From Corallococcus macrosporus (GTDB lineage: Bacteria > Myxococcota > Myxococcia > Myxococcales > Myxococcaceae), in NCBI RefSeq assembly GCF_017302985.1, contig NZ_JAFIMU010000007.1, positions 496,001 to 560,000 on the forward strand: a stretch of DNA of 64,000 nucleotides, given 5' to 3'. The position numbers and the translations under genes are program-made. The notes under the pieces were generated by a model. That model worked only from the letters and a program-made list of their open reading frames with translations, did no database searches and was not told where the DNA came from. Below are positions 1 through 9,267 of the stretch, piece after piece. Positions within the stretch are counted from its first letter, which is position 1. The number at the start of each line of letters is the position of its first letter.

Positions 1-1334
1 TCGGCCTGCCGGAGGACGCGGGCGGCGAGAAGGTGGCGTGCCTGTGCGTGCCGGACTTCAAGGACCGCCCGCGTGAGGAGGTCCGCCACGAGCTGGAGGA
101 GCACTTCCGCAAGGTGAGCGCGGGCATGCCCTTCTACCGGCGCGTGAAGGTGCTGCGCTTCTGGGACGGCGAGCTGCCGCGCACCTCCACGCGCAAGGTG
201 AAGCGCAAGCGCGTGGTGGAGGAGCTGCAGCGGCTGGACCGCGTGGCGGCGAGCGCGGGCCGCGTGAAGGAGAAGGCGCAGGCGGCGCCCACCACGGGCG
301 GCGTGTCGGACTGGCTGCATCCGCTCATCGCGGAAGTCTGCCACCGCCCGGTGTCGGACGTGCGGCCGGACGCGCAGCTCATCGGCGACCTGGGCTTCGA
401 CTCGCTGATGCTCACGGAGATGTCCGTGGCGCTGGAGGGCGCGGGCGTGCCGCTGCCCGCCATTGAAGACCTGACGCAGGTGCAGACGGTGGAGGACCTG
501 CGCAAGCTGGTGGTGGCCTCCGGACGTCGGCCTTCGGCGGAGACGCGCGCGCGCGACATCAAGAAGGAGGCCGAGCGCGCGGAGGAGGCGGAGATTCCGG
601 TGCCGGAGTCGGTGTCCGCGCTGGGCCGTCAGCTGATGTCCTTCGGGCAGAAGGTGCTCTACGGCGGCGTCTTCGACGTGAAGGTGACGGGCAAGACGTT
701 CATCCCGCAGAACCGCAACTTCCTCGTCATCGCCAACCACGCCAGCCACCTGGACGCGGGCCTGGTGCGCGTGGTGCTGGGCGACCAGGGCGAGCGCATG
801 GTGTCCCTGGCCGCGCGTGACTACTTCTTCGACACGCCGCTCAAGCGCGCGTGGTTCGAGAACTTCACGAACCTCATCCCCATCGACCGGCAGGGTTCGC
901 TGCGCGAGTCGCTGCGGGTGGCGGGCGAGGCGCTGCGGCAGGGCTTCAACGTCCTCATCTTCCCGGAGGGCACGCGCTCCCAGACGGGCGAGCTGATGGA
1001 GTTCAAGCCGACGCTGGGCTACCTGTCGCTCACCTACGGCGTGGACGTGCTGCCGCTGTACATCCACGGCGCGTACGAAGCCTTGCCCAAGGGCTCCATG
1101 TTCCCGAAGACGAAGGAGCTGGAGGTGCACGTGGGCCCGGCGCTGGAGTACGCGTCGCTGAAGGCCCGGGCGCAGGGCATGGCGCGCTCGGAGGGCTACC
1201 GCTACGTGACGCACATCGCGGAGGAGGCGGTGCGCGCGCTCAGGGCGGGCAAGGTGCTGGACCTGGAGCAGGTGGGCGCGGACCGGGACTTCACCCCGCC
1301 CGCCCGGGCCCTGCGGGAAGGGAAGGACGCGTGA
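1..1334 (+). CDS. Acyl ligase-ACP-PlsC acyltransferase fusion, 3' part
   Basis: The gene begins before the window; the first complete codon is at 3. The visible part starts with the C-terminal tail of an AMP-forming acyl ligase, including a TSTRKVKR segment typical of the catalytic lysine region. It continues into an acyl carrier domain with the phosphopantetheine motif GFDSL (serine codon 402-404). It ends in a PlsC-type acyltransferase with HX4D (NHASHLD, from about 735) and FPEGTRS (about 960-980). Such a fusion would activate a fatty acid, load it on the carrier and transfer it to a glycerol-phosphate or lyso-lipid acceptor at the membrane; substrate and acceptor are inference. Its stop overlaps the next start (GTGA), so the two are one operon. 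I am sure of the domains, not of the lipid made. Confidence 0.9.
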   Translation, partial: GLPEDAGGEKVACLCVPDFKDRPREEVRHELEEHFRKVSAGMPFYRRVKVLRFWDGELPRTSTRKVKRKRVVEELQRLDRVAASAGRVKEKAQAAPTTGGVSDWLHPLIAEVCHRPVSDVRPDAQLIGDLGFDSLMLTEMSVALEGAGVPLPAIEDLTQVQTVEDLRKLVVASGRRPSAETRARDIKKEAERAEEAEIPVPESVSALGRQLMSFGQKVLYGGVFDVKVTGKTFIPQNRNFLVIANHASHLDAGLVRVVLGDQGERMVSLAARDYFFDTPLKRAWFENFTNLIPIDRQGSLRESLRVAGEALRQGFNVLIFPEGTRSQTGELMEFKPTLGYLSLTYGVDVLPLYIHGAYEALPKGSMFPKTKELEVHVGPALEYASLKARAQGMARSEGYRYVTHIAEEAVRALRAGKVLDLEQVGADRDFTPPARALREGKDA

Positions 1335-2359
1335 AGCTGCTCGTCACCGGAGGCACGGGATTCCTGGGCACGCACCTGGTGCCCAAGCTGGTGGCCGCGG
1401 GCCACGACGTGCGCCTCATCGCGCGCTCGAAGCCCTCGGGCCCCGCGTTCGCGAAGACGGAAGTGCAGCAGGGCGACCTGAAGGACCGGGACGCCGTGCG
1501 CCGCGCGCTGGAGGGCGTGGACGCCGTCTACCACCTGGCGGGGCTCGTCTCCTTCCAGAACAAGGACGCGCGGCGGATGTACGAGCTGCACGTGGACTGC
1601 ACGCGCGAGCTGCTGCGCGACGTGCGCGAAGCGGGCATCAAGCGCGTCATCCTGGGCTCCACCTCCGGCACCATCGCGGTGTCGAAGGAGGACCGCGTGG
1701 GCACGGAGGACGACGACTACCCCATCACCACCGTCGCCAACTGGCCCTACTACCTGTCCAAGATCTACGAGGAGAAGCTGGCGCTGGAGTACTGCCGCAA
1801 GCACTCGGTGCCCCTCGTGGTGCTCAACCCCAGCCTGCTGATGGGGCCCGGGGATGACCGGCTGTCGTCCACCTGGACGGTGGTGAAGTTCCTCAACCGC
1901 GAGATTCCGGCCATGCCCGGCGGCGGCATCTCCTTCGTGGACGCGCGCGACGCGGCGGACGCCTTCGTGCAGGCGCTCACCAAGGGCGAGGTGTACGGCC
2001 GCCACCTGATGGGCGTGAACATGGCCATGTCGGACTTCTTCGACCGGCTCCAGCGCCTCACCGGCGTGCCCGCCCCGCGCATGAAGCTGCCGCGCGAGCT
2101 GAACATCTGGGGCGGCAAGCTGCTGGAGGGCTGGGCGAAGATGCGCGGCACCACGTCGAAGCTCGACCCGCAGGAGGTCGAGATCGGCGAGCACTTCTTC
2201 TACCTGGAGCCCGCCAAGGCCGAGCGCGAGCTGGGCTTCAAGGCGCGCGACGTGCACGAGACGCTGCTCGACACCGTGCAGTACATCTACGGGAAGATGC
2301 CGCCCGGCAACCTGCCCGGCACGCGCGGCCGGCTGGCCGAGTCCCGCGAAGGCACCTGA
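1331..2359 (+). CDS. NAD(P)-dependent epimerase/dehydratase-type SDR
   Basis: A 342-residue extended short-chain dehydrogenase. It shows TGGTGFLG (6-13) for dinucleotide binding, a GSTSG strand end (109-113) and the catalytic YxxxK pair Y140/K144. The GTG start at 1331 is chosen because it overlaps the stop of the upstream fusion by 4 nt; an open frame extends upstream to 851, but that part is antiparallel to no known domain and lies inside the acyltransferase. The family includes dihydroflavonol-reductase-like and sterol-dehydrogenase-like enzymes. Coupling to the ligase-ACP-PlsC gene suggests it reduces or modifies a lipid intermediate, which is inference. Confidence 0.9.
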   Translation: MKLLVTGGTGFLGTHLVPKLVAAGHDVRLIARSKPSGPAFAKTEVQQGDLKDRDAVRRALEGVDAVYHLAGLVSFQNKDARRMYELHVDCTRELLRDVREAGIKRVILGSTSGTIAVSKEDRVGTEDDDYPITTVANWPYYLSKIYEEKLALEYCRKHSVPLVVLNPSLLMGPGDDRLSSTWTVVKFLNREIPAMPGGGISFVDARDAADAFVQALTKGEVYGRHLMGVNMAMSDFFDRLQRLTGVPAPRMKLPRELNIWGGKLLEGWAKMRGTTSKLDPQEVEIGEHFFYLEPAKAERELGFKARDVHETLLDTVQYIYGKMPPGNLPGTRGRLAESREGT

Positions 2360-2387
2360 CGTCGGTTTGAAGCGGGGCGCGGCGGCC

Positions 2388-2564
2388 TCAAGGGTTCGCC
2401 GCGCCGCCGTGCACCCGGCCGCCGCTCACGCGCTCCACGAGCCGGGCGGCGTTCGGGTCCCTGTCCTTCTGGTGCCACACCCAGGCGGCGCCCAGGAAGG
2501 CCACGCCCAGGAGGACGAGGATGAGGCGGGCCAGGAAGGACGGACCGCGGGCGTCGTCCGCCAT
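2388..2564 (-). CDS. Small single-span membrane protein
   Basis: A 58-residue protein starting MADDARGPSF, with one hydrophobic segment at about 11-30 (LARLILVLLGVAFLG...) followed by a charged tail. Its ATG lies 5 nt after the stop of the FHA-GGDEF gene, so the two are very probably co-transcribed and co-translated. I do not recognise a family. A role as a membrane partner or localiser of the diguanylate cyclase is only suggested by position. Confidence 0.6.
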   Translation of the reverse strand: MADDARGPSFLARLILVLLGVAFLGAAWVWHQKDRDPNAARLVERVSGGRVHGGAANP

Positions 2565-2569
2565 GGCGC

Positions 2570-3451
<882 letters not shown>

Positions 3452-3461
3452 CGCGACGGCC

Positions 3462-3467
3462 ACGCTA
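3462..3467 (-). promoter_or_regulatory. -10-like box of the FHA-GGDEF gene
   Basis: On the minus strand this reads TAGCGT and ends 10 nt before the ATG at 3451. Position and sequence match boxes in front of several other genes in the window; no good -35 is visible. Confidence 0.35.
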
Positions 3468-3642
3468 GCACGCAAGGTCCGGGGAAGCCACGCAAGGCGG
3501 GAGGACGCACGGGGTTGCGCCCCTCCTCCTACATGCCGCGAAAACGGGAGGTCGCTTTCCTCCCATCCACCCCGCCCGGTTGGGCACTCAACGGTAAGGC
3601 GTGCACGGGCCGCACGGCCATTGTGGGCCAGCGGCCGGGGGC

Positions 3643-3648
3643 TAACGT
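3643..3648 (+). promoter_or_regulatory. -10-like box of glgC
   Basis: TAACGT lies 11 nt before the ATG at 3660, implying a very short 5' leader. No clear Shine-Dalgarno sequence or -35 element is seen. Confidence 0.35.
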
Positions 3649-3659
3649 GGCCGGCACCT

Positions 3660-4889
3660 ATGTCAAAGCTGCTGGCCATGATTCTGGCGGGAGGCGCGGG
3701 CACGCGCCTGGAGCCCCTGACCCGTGAGCGCGCGAAGCCCGCGGTCCCGTTCGGCGGGCGCTACCGCATCATCGACTTCGTCCTCTCCAACTTCGCCAAC
3801 TCCGGCGTGTACCGGATGAAGGTGCTGACCCAGTACAAGAGCGACTCGCTCAACAACCACCTGTCGCGCGCGTGGCGCCTGACGGCGTTCCTGGGTCACT
3901 ACGTGGAGGCGGTGCCCGCGCAGATGCGCACCGGCGTGGACTGGTACAAGGGCAGCGCGGACGCCATCTACCAGAACCTCAACATCATCACGGACGAGGA
4001 GCCGGACCACATCTTCGTCTTCGGCGCGGACCACGTGTACCGGATGGACGTGCGCAAGATGCTGGACTTCCACATCGAGCGGAAGGCCGCGTGCACGGTG
4101 GCGGCCATCCCCGTCCCCATCGAGCAGGGGCGCGAGTTCGGCATCATCGACGTGGGGCCGGACGGGCGGATGCTGCAGTTCCTGGAGAAGCCCCAGAACC
4201 CGCCGCCCATGCCGGGCAACCCGAAGATGTGCCTGGCGTCCATGGGCAACTACCTCTTCAGCACGGACACGCTGGTGAAGGAGGTGGTGCGCGACGCGGC
4301 GGACGAGAAGAGCGCGCACGACTTCGGCAAGTCCATCATCAGCGAGCTCTACAAGCACGAGCCCGTGTACGTGTACGACTTCGCCCAGAACACGGTGGCC
4401 GGCCAGGAGGACAAGGAGCGCGGCTACTGGCGGGACGTGGGGAACATCGACGTGTACTACCAGTCCAACATGGACCTGGTGGAGGTGGACCCGACCTTCA
4501 ACCTGTACAACGACCGCTGGCCCATCATCACGCAGCCCAACAACTACCCGCCGGCGAAGTTCGTCTTCGCGGACCGGGAGAACAAGCGCGTGGGCACCGC
4601 GACGGACTCGCTGGTGGCGGAGGGCTGCATCATCTCCGGCGGCCACGTGCACCGCTCCGTGCTGTCGCCGAAGGTGCGGGTGAACTCGTATTCGGAGGTG
4701 GAGGACTCCATCCTCTTCGAGAACGTCACCATTGGCCGGCGCTGCCGCATCAAGCGGGCCATCATCGACAAGAACGTGGAGATTCCGCCCGGGATGACCA
4801 TTGGCTACGACCCGGTGGAGGACAAGCGCCGCTTCCACGTCACGTCCGGCGGCGTCGTCGTCATCCCCAAGGGAATGAAGGTCACCTGA
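3660..4889 (+). CDS. glgC: Glucose-1-phosphate adenylyltransferase
   Basis: A 409-residue enzyme of normal family length. It makes ADP-glucose from ATP and glucose-1-phosphate, the committed step of bacterial glycogen synthesis, in the cytosol. Seen: the N-terminal nucleotidyltransferase signature [11 protein letters not shown] (11-21), the [16 protein letters not shown] block (25-40), the conserved EKPQNPP substrate loop, and a C-terminal hexapeptide left-handed helix region. It stands alone here; no other glg gene is adjacent. A strong terminator follows at 4915-4957. Myxobacteria store and burn glycogen around sporulation, so developmental regulation is plausible but not shown here. Confidence 0.97.
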   Translation: MSKLLAMILAGGAGTRLEPLTRERAKPAVPFGGRYRIIDFVLSNFANSGVYRMKVLTQYKSDSLNNHLSRAWRLTAFLGHYVEAVPAQMRTGVDWYKGSADAIYQNLNIITDEEPDHIFVFGADHVYRMDVRKMLDFHIERKAACTVAAIPVPIEQGREFGIIDVGPDGRMLQFLEKPQNPPPMPGNPKMCLASMGNYLFSTDTLVKEVVRDAADEKSAHDFGKSIISELYKHEPVYVYDFAQNTVAGQEDKERGYWRDVGNIDVYYQSNMDLVEVDPTFNLYNDRWPIITQPNNYPPAKFVFADRENKRVGTATDSLVAEGCIISGGHVHRSVLSPKVRVNSYSEVEDSILFENVTIGRRCRIKRAIIDKNVEIPPGMTIGYDPVEDKRRFHVTSGGVVVIPKGMKVT

Positions 4890-4914
4890 CCTGACAGCGG
4901 GCTCGGCGGACGGC

Positions 4915-4957
4915 GGGCGCTCCCGGGACACGTTCCCCGGAGCGCCCTTCCCTTTTT
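4915..4957 (+). terminator. Intrinsic terminator of glgC
   Basis: A 13-bp stem (GGGCGCTCC/GGAGCGCCC core, one mismatch further in) with a short loop is followed by TTCCCTTTTT. It lies 25 nt after the glgC stop and is the clearest Rho-independent terminator in the window. Confidence 0.8.
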
Positions 4958-4963
4958 CCGCGC

Positions 4964-5449
4964 TCACTTCGTGGCGAAGGCCGCCTTCACTTCCGGGCGG
5001 TTGAGCACGACGAGCGACCAGATGCCCGGGATGAGCCCCAGGCCCCACGCCGGGCCGCAGCACGGGATGCAGCAGATGATGGCCACCGTCACGGCCAGCC
5101 CGTGGAGCTGGAGGTTCTTCATCTTCCACGCCCCGAAGACGACCAGCCCGTTGAGGCAGATTCCGGGCAGGGCGCTGACGGCGAGGAAGGTCGGGTTCAG
5201 CAAGGAAGCCACGATGGCGCGCGCCTGCGCCCGGAGCTCCGGCGGGTACACCGCCAGGGCCTTCTCGATGCCCGCGTGCATCTGCTCCATGCCCGCTGGG
5301 GTCAGCGTCCGGTAGAGCCCGAAGAGCGAGTAGAGCGCCCACAGCCCGCCCATCCCCATCATCAGGAGGGCGGGCGTCTTGAGGGCCTGGGCCGCCCTCT
5401 CACGCGCAGGGTCGATGTCCGGCGGCGGGATGCCCGGGGTTCTGGCCAT
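4964..5449 (-). CDS. Unknown membrane protein
   Basis: A 161-residue protein. Its N-terminal 25 residues are polar and followed by a hydrophobic segment (about 26-48), a soluble helical stretch (50-85), and two further hydrophobic segments. The last contains a cysteine-rich turn (IICCIPCCGPAWG) and ends in a LNRPEVKAAF motif that I associate with small uncharacterised bacterial membrane proteins. It starts 10 nt after the adenosine deaminase stop, so it is probably the second gene of that operon. An alternative TTG start at 5458 would abut the deaminase stop. Function unknown. Confidence 0.75.
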   Translation of the reverse strand: MARTPGIPPPDIDPARERAAQALKTPALLMMGMGGLWALYSLFGLYRTLTPAGMEQMHAGIEKALAVYPPELRAQARAIVASLLNPTFLAVSALPGICLNGLVVFGAWKMKNLQLHGLAVTVAIICCIPCCGPAWGLGLIPGIWSLVVLNRPEVKAAFATK

Positions 5450-5458
5450 GGCGCGCAA

Positions 5459-6622
5459 TCAGGCCGGCTGGCGCATGGCCGCGACGGGGCGCTTCTCGAA
5501 GGCGGCGAGCGTGGTGGCGATCTCCTGGTTCACCTGCCGCAGCATGTCCTGCTTCTCCCGGAACGGAAGGAAGGCGCTCTTGAAGCCGGACACGATGATG
5601 GTGGTGAGGTCCTCCAGCGACAGGCCCAGGTTGCGGTGGGCGAGCCACAGCTCCTTCGTCACCGTGGTGTCGGTGATGAGGCGGTTGTCGGTGTTGATGG
5701 TCACCCGCAGGCCGTAGTCGAAATAGAACTTGAGCGGGTGGGACTCCAGCGAGGACACCGCGCCCGTCTGGACGTTGGAGGACGGGCAGACCTCCATGGG
5801 GATGCGGTGGTCGTTGACGTAGTTGAGCAGGTCGCCGTCCTCGCGCAGCCGGGTGCCGTGGCCGATGCGGTGCGCGCCCAGCGAGTGGATGGCCTGGGAG
5901 ATGGACTCCGGGCCGTAGGCCTCACCGGCGTGCGCGGTGCAGTTGACGTTGTTCTTGAGGATGAGGCGGAAGGCGTCCAGGTGGTCCTTGGCGGGGAAGC
6001 TGGCCTCCGCGCCCGCCAGGTCGAAGCCGACGACGCCGCGGTTCTTGTACGCGACGGACAGCTCCGCCAGGCGCATGGACGTCTGCGGGTTGATGTGGCG
6101 GATGCCGCAGACGATGACGGCGCACTTGATGCCCGTCTCACGCTTGGCGGCGCGCAGGCCCTCCAGCACGGAGTCGATGACCGTGGTCATCTTCAGGCCC
6201 TTCTGCAGGTGCAGCGCGGGCGAGTAGCGCACCTCCAGCCAGCGCACGTTCTCCGCGGCGGCGTCCACGGCCAGCTCGTAGGCGGCGCGGTAGAGGGACT
6301 CGGCCGTCTGGAGCACGGAGAGCGTCACGTCGAACGCGACGAGGTACTCCTCCAGGCTCTTGCACACCTGGCCCATGTGGATGGCCTTGGCCAGGCCGTC
6401 CTCGGTGTCGGCCATGAGCTTGATCTTCTGCTGCTCGGCCAGCTCCAGGATGGTCTTCAGGCGCATGGACCCGTCCAGGTGGCAGTGCAGGTCCGTCTTG
6501 GGGAGCGCGTGGAGCAGCTCCTCGGTCACCGCCAGCGTGGGGGGCGGGATGATGTCCGTGCGCCGGGCGGATGAAGGGATGCCGGTGGCGTTGGGGGTTT
6601 CGTCGTCACGAATCGTGGGCAT
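5459..6622 (-). CDS. add: Adenosine deaminase
   Basis: A 387-residue zinc enzyme that converts adenosine (or deoxyadenosine) to inosine in purine salvage. Seen: HxH metal ligands H46/H48 in TDLHCHLDGS, catalytic HAGE (231-234), HRIGHG (251-256) and SSNVQTG (281-287). The usual NTDDP metal/substrate motif reads NTDNR (310-314): the first Asp, which binds zinc, is kept and the second is Asn. As far as I recall this variant also occurs in actinobacterial deaminases, so activity is likely, though the exact substrate could be an adenosine derivative. The N-terminal 35 residues are an extension. GAGGA lies about 8 nt before the ATG. The unknown membrane protein follows in the same operon. Confidence 0.93.
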   Translation of the reverse strand: MPTIRDDETPNATGIPSSARRTDIIPPPTLAVTEELLHALPKTDLHCHLDGSMRLKTILELAEQQKIKLMADTEDGLAKAIHMGQVCKSLEEYLVAFDVTLSVLQTAESLYRAAYELAVDAAAENVRWLEVRYSPALHLQKGLKMTTVIDSVLEGLRAAKRETGIKCAVIVCGIRHINPQTSMRLAELSVAYKNRGVVGFDLAGAEASFPAKDHLDAFRLILKNNVNCTAHAGEAYGPESISQAIHSLGAHRIGHGTRLREDGDLLNYVNDHRIPMEVCPSSNVQTGAVSSLESHPLKFYFDYGLRVTINTDNRLITDTTVTKELWLAHRNLGLSLEDLTTIIVSGFKSAFLPFREKQDMLRQVNQEIATTLAAFEKRPVAAMRQPA

Positions 6623-6660
6623 GGTCGAAGTTCCTCGCTTGCGTCATCCTCTCCCAAACC

Positions 6661-7788
6661 ATGCCGTCCCGCGCCTGTCCACGCCCCCTCCTGGTGCCCT
6701 GCCTGACGTTGACGCTGGCCGTCATGGCGTGCCAGCGGGCGCCGGTGGAAGCGGCCTTCCAGTACTCCAGTGATGCATCCTCCCGGACGGGGCTGACGGC
6801 CCTGGCGGACGGGGTGCTCCTGGGCAACGAGGCGGGCGCCGTGGTGCGCCTGGACCGCGAGGGCAGGCCGGTGTGGACCGCCCGACTGGGCCGCGAGGTG
6901 GCGGTGGCCCCCGTCCTGGCCGGTGACAGCGTCATCGTGGGGACGGTGGTGGGGGAGCTGGCGTGTCTGTCGCTTCAGGACGGCAAGGAGCGCTGGCGCC
7001 TGGGCGGCGAGCCTCCCGTGCTCGCACCGCCCGTGGTGGACGACGCGGGACGCACCGTCTTCCTGGTGGCGCCCGACGGAGCGGTGCACGCCCTGGCGGC
7101 GGACTCCGGTCAGGCACGCTGGAAGCGGCCGGCCCCCGGGGCTTCGGCGCAGGCTCCGGAGTCCGCTCCGGTGAAACCGTTGGAGCCGCAGGTGTCCGTG
7201 GCCCCGGCGCTTCGGGCGGCGCCGGTGCTGGTGGAGGGCGTGCTGGTGGTGCCGCTCGCCTCCGGGCTGTGGGCGCTGGACGCGGAGAGTGGGGAGCCGC
7301 GCTGGTCGAAGCCGGTGACGGACGTGGTGGGGTTGGACTCGGAGCGCGACACCGTCTTCGTGGCCACGCGTCCGGGACAGGTGCTGGCGCTGTCGGTGAA
7401 GGACGGGAGCACGCGCTGGGAGCAGCGCTTCGCGGACGGCGTGACGGGGCCACCCGCGCGGGCGCTGGGCGCGCTGTGGGTGGGCGCGGGCCCCACGTCG
7501 CTGGTGGGGCTGTCCACGTCGGAGGGCCGGGAGGTGGCGCGGGTGGCGCTGCCTTCGCCGCTCGTGGGCCGGGTGCAGGTGGGGCTGGAGGACCTGCTGC
7601 TGGTGCCCACGTCCGGGCGCGAGGGGCGCCTCATCGCGCTCAAGGCGCCGGGCTGGACGCCCGCGTTCACGGTGCGGGCGGACACGCCGCTGCGCACCCG
7701 GCCGGTGGTGCGAGGACCGCTGGTGTTCGTGCTGGGGCTGGACGGCCGCGTGCTGGCATGGCGGCTGCGGGTGCCGCCGCCGGCCTGA
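6661..7788 (+). CDS. PQQ-like beta-propeller lipoprotein
   Basis: A 375-residue exported protein. The start at 6661 gives a signal peptide ending in the lipobox VMAC with C24 as the lipidated cysteine. The rest is a chain of PQQ/WD-like blades (GAVVRLDREGRPVWTARLG, then LQDGKERWRLGG, ADSGQARWKRPA, VKDGSTRWEQRF), as in BamB-like propellers. A BamB role in outer-membrane protein assembly is possible, but no other bam gene is near, so a generic periplasmic scaffold is equally likely. It is divergent from add and convergent with the MFS gene. Confidence 0.82.
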   Translation: MPSRACPRPLLVPCLTLTLAVMACQRAPVEAAFQYSSDASSRTGLTALADGVLLGNEAGAVVRLDREGRPVWTARLGREVAVAPVLAGDSVIVGTVVGELACLSLQDGKERWRLGGEPPVLAPPVVDDAGRTVFLVAPDGAVHALAADSGQARWKRPAPGASAQAPESAPVKPLEPQVSVAPALRAAPVLVEGVLVVPLASGLWALDAESGEPRWSKPVTDVVGLDSERDTVFVATRPGQVLALSVKDGSTRWEQRFADGVTGPPARALGALWVGAGPTSLVGLSTSEGREVARVALPSPLVGRVQVGLEDLLLVPTSGREGRLIALKAPGWTPAFTVRADTPLRTRPVVRGPLVFVLGLDGRVLAWRLRVPPPA

Positions 7789-7802
7789 CGCCTCAAGCGC
7801 CT

Positions 7803-9062
7803 TCAGCCGGTGCGCGCGTCCACGTTCGCGTTCACGCCGCCAGCGGACTCCACGTAATCCAGGTCGCGGTGGAAGGTCTCGGCCAGCCGGGACAGGGCCA
7901 CGAGCGCGAGGAGGAAGCAGACCGCGCCCACCGCGAGCGCCGCGTGCGCCACGCCCAGGGAGCCCTTGAGCTGACCGAAGGCGGTGGCCGCGAGCACCGC
8001 GGAGCCGCGCACGAAGTTGGGCACGGACGTCGTCACGGTGGCGCGGATGTTGGTGCCGAACTGCTCGGCGGCCATGGTGATGAGCACGGCCCAGTAGCCC
8101 ACGCTCAGGCCAATGAGGAAGGTCAGCGCGTAGATGAGCGGGGGGGTGAGCCCCGGCACGAGCCCGTACACGAGCACCAGCGCGAACCAGGCGCACAGGC
8201 TGAGGCCCACGGCGCGCTTGCGGCTCTGGAGCCACTGGCTCAGCACGCCGGACAGCAGGTCCCCCAGCGTCAGGCCCACGCTGCCGAAGAGGATGGCGTC
8301 GCCCGCCGTCACCGTGCCCTGCACGTGGAGGCCCGCGGTCAGCTCCGGGGCGAAGACGAAGAGGATGCCGGTGGTGAAGTAGATGGGCACGCCCACGAGG
8401 ATGCAGCCCAGGTACTTCGGGAAGCGGCCGCCCTGGAGGAGCAGCAGCGCGTTGCCCTTCGATGCGCCGGCCTTCTGGGTAAAGAGGACGGACTCGGACA
8501 CCTTGAAGCGCGCGAAGAGGAGCGTCAGGCCCAGCACGCCGCCCGTCACGTAGGCCGTCTTCCAGTGCAGGTGCTGCGCGACGAGCGCCGCGACGACGAC
8601 GCCCAGCATGCCCAGCGTGGCGACGACGGTGGTGCCCAGGCCGCGCTTCTCCTTCGGCAGGGACTCCGCCACCAGGGTGATGGCCGCGCCCAGTTCGCCC
8701 GCGAGCCCCAGGCCCCCGAGGAAGCGGCAGGCGGCGTAGCTGTTCACGTCCCAGACGAAGGGGTTGAGCAGGTTCGCCGCCGAGTACAGCAGGATGGAGC
8801 CGAACATCACCGACAGGCGTCCCCGCTTGTCCCCGAGCAGTCCCCAGAAGAGGCCGCCCACCATCATCCCCGCCATCTGCGCGTTGTAGATGACGAGCCC
8901 CTTCTGGAAGATGTCCGAGGGGTCGGTGAGGCCCAGGTCCTTCAGCGAAGCGACGCGCACCACGCCGAACAGCGTGATGTCGAAGAGGTCCACGAAGTAG
9001 CCCAGCCCCGCCACGAGGACGGTGAGGTTCAGGACCGAGCGCAGTTCCCGGAGGCGGTTCAT
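7803..9062 (-). CDS. MFS transporter
   Basis: A 419-residue inner-membrane protein with about 12 hydrophobic segments and a central cytoplasmic loop near 195-215. The loop 2-3 motif GDKRGR and the helix 4-5 block RFLGGLGLAGELG ... ESLPKEKRG point to the sugar/metabolite-proton symporter branch of the major facilitator superfamily. Substrate unknown. The ATG at 9062 is chosen because the first helix follows at once and TAGGGT lies 8 nt upstream; the open frame extends further but has no coding character. Confidence 0.88.
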   Translation of the reverse strand: MNRLRELRSVLNLTVLVAGLGYFVDLFDITLFGVVRVASLKDLGLTDPSDIFQKGLVIYNAQMAGMMVGGLFWGLLGDKRGRLSVMFGSILLYSAANLLNPFVWDVNSYAACRFLGGLGLAGELGAAITLVAESLPKEKRGLGTTVVATLGMLGVVVAALVAQHLHWKTAYVTGGVLGLTLLFARFKVSESVLFTQKAGASKGNALLLLQGGRFPKYLGCILVGVPIYFTTGILFVFAPELTAGLHVQGTVTAGDAILFGSVGLTLGDLLSGVLSQWLQSRKRAVGLSLCAWFALVLVYGLVPGLTPPLIYALTFLIGLSVGYWAVLITMAAEQFGTNIRATVTTSVPNFVRGSAVLAATAFGQLKGSLGVAHAALAVGAVCFLLALVALSRLAETFHRDLDYVESAGGVNANVDARTG

Positions 9063-9070
9063 GGCGCGCG

Positions 9071-9076
9071 ACCCTA
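9071..9076 (-). promoter_or_regulatory. -10-like box of the MFS gene
   Basis: The minus strand reads TAGGGT, 8 nt before the ATG at 9062. It is one of the series of start-proximal TANNNT boxes in this window. Confidence 0.3.
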
Positions 9077-9254
9077 CCGCTTCCGGCCCCGGGCCCGCCC
9101 CTTCTTCAAACACAGACATCCCCCCCCGCCGCGCCACCCCACCCTCCGCGTCCGGGAGGACAGGCGGGGGCGGCTGACGCCCACCCGCCCTCCCCTCCCG
9201 AGCGTGACAGGCGATCCACACGTTGCGGTGCTTCCAGAAGAATTCCCTGGAAGG

Positions 9255-9260
9255 TAGGTT
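9255..9260 (+). promoter_or_regulatory. -10-like box of the Pro-rich protein operon
   Basis: TAGGTT lies 7 nt before the ATG at 9268. No Shine-Dalgarno sequence is seen between them, which fits a leaderless transcript. Confidence 0.35.
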
Positions 9261-9267
9261 TTACTGC

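Noticed and set aside
3663-5342. Long minus-strand frame antisense to glgC
   Set aside because: His/Val/Arg-rich shadow of glgC without motif or start signals.
6963-9257. Long plus-strand frame over the propeller and MFS genes
   Set aside because: Its Gly/Arg/Ala/His-rich translation lacks motifs, and both strands already hold well-supported genes.
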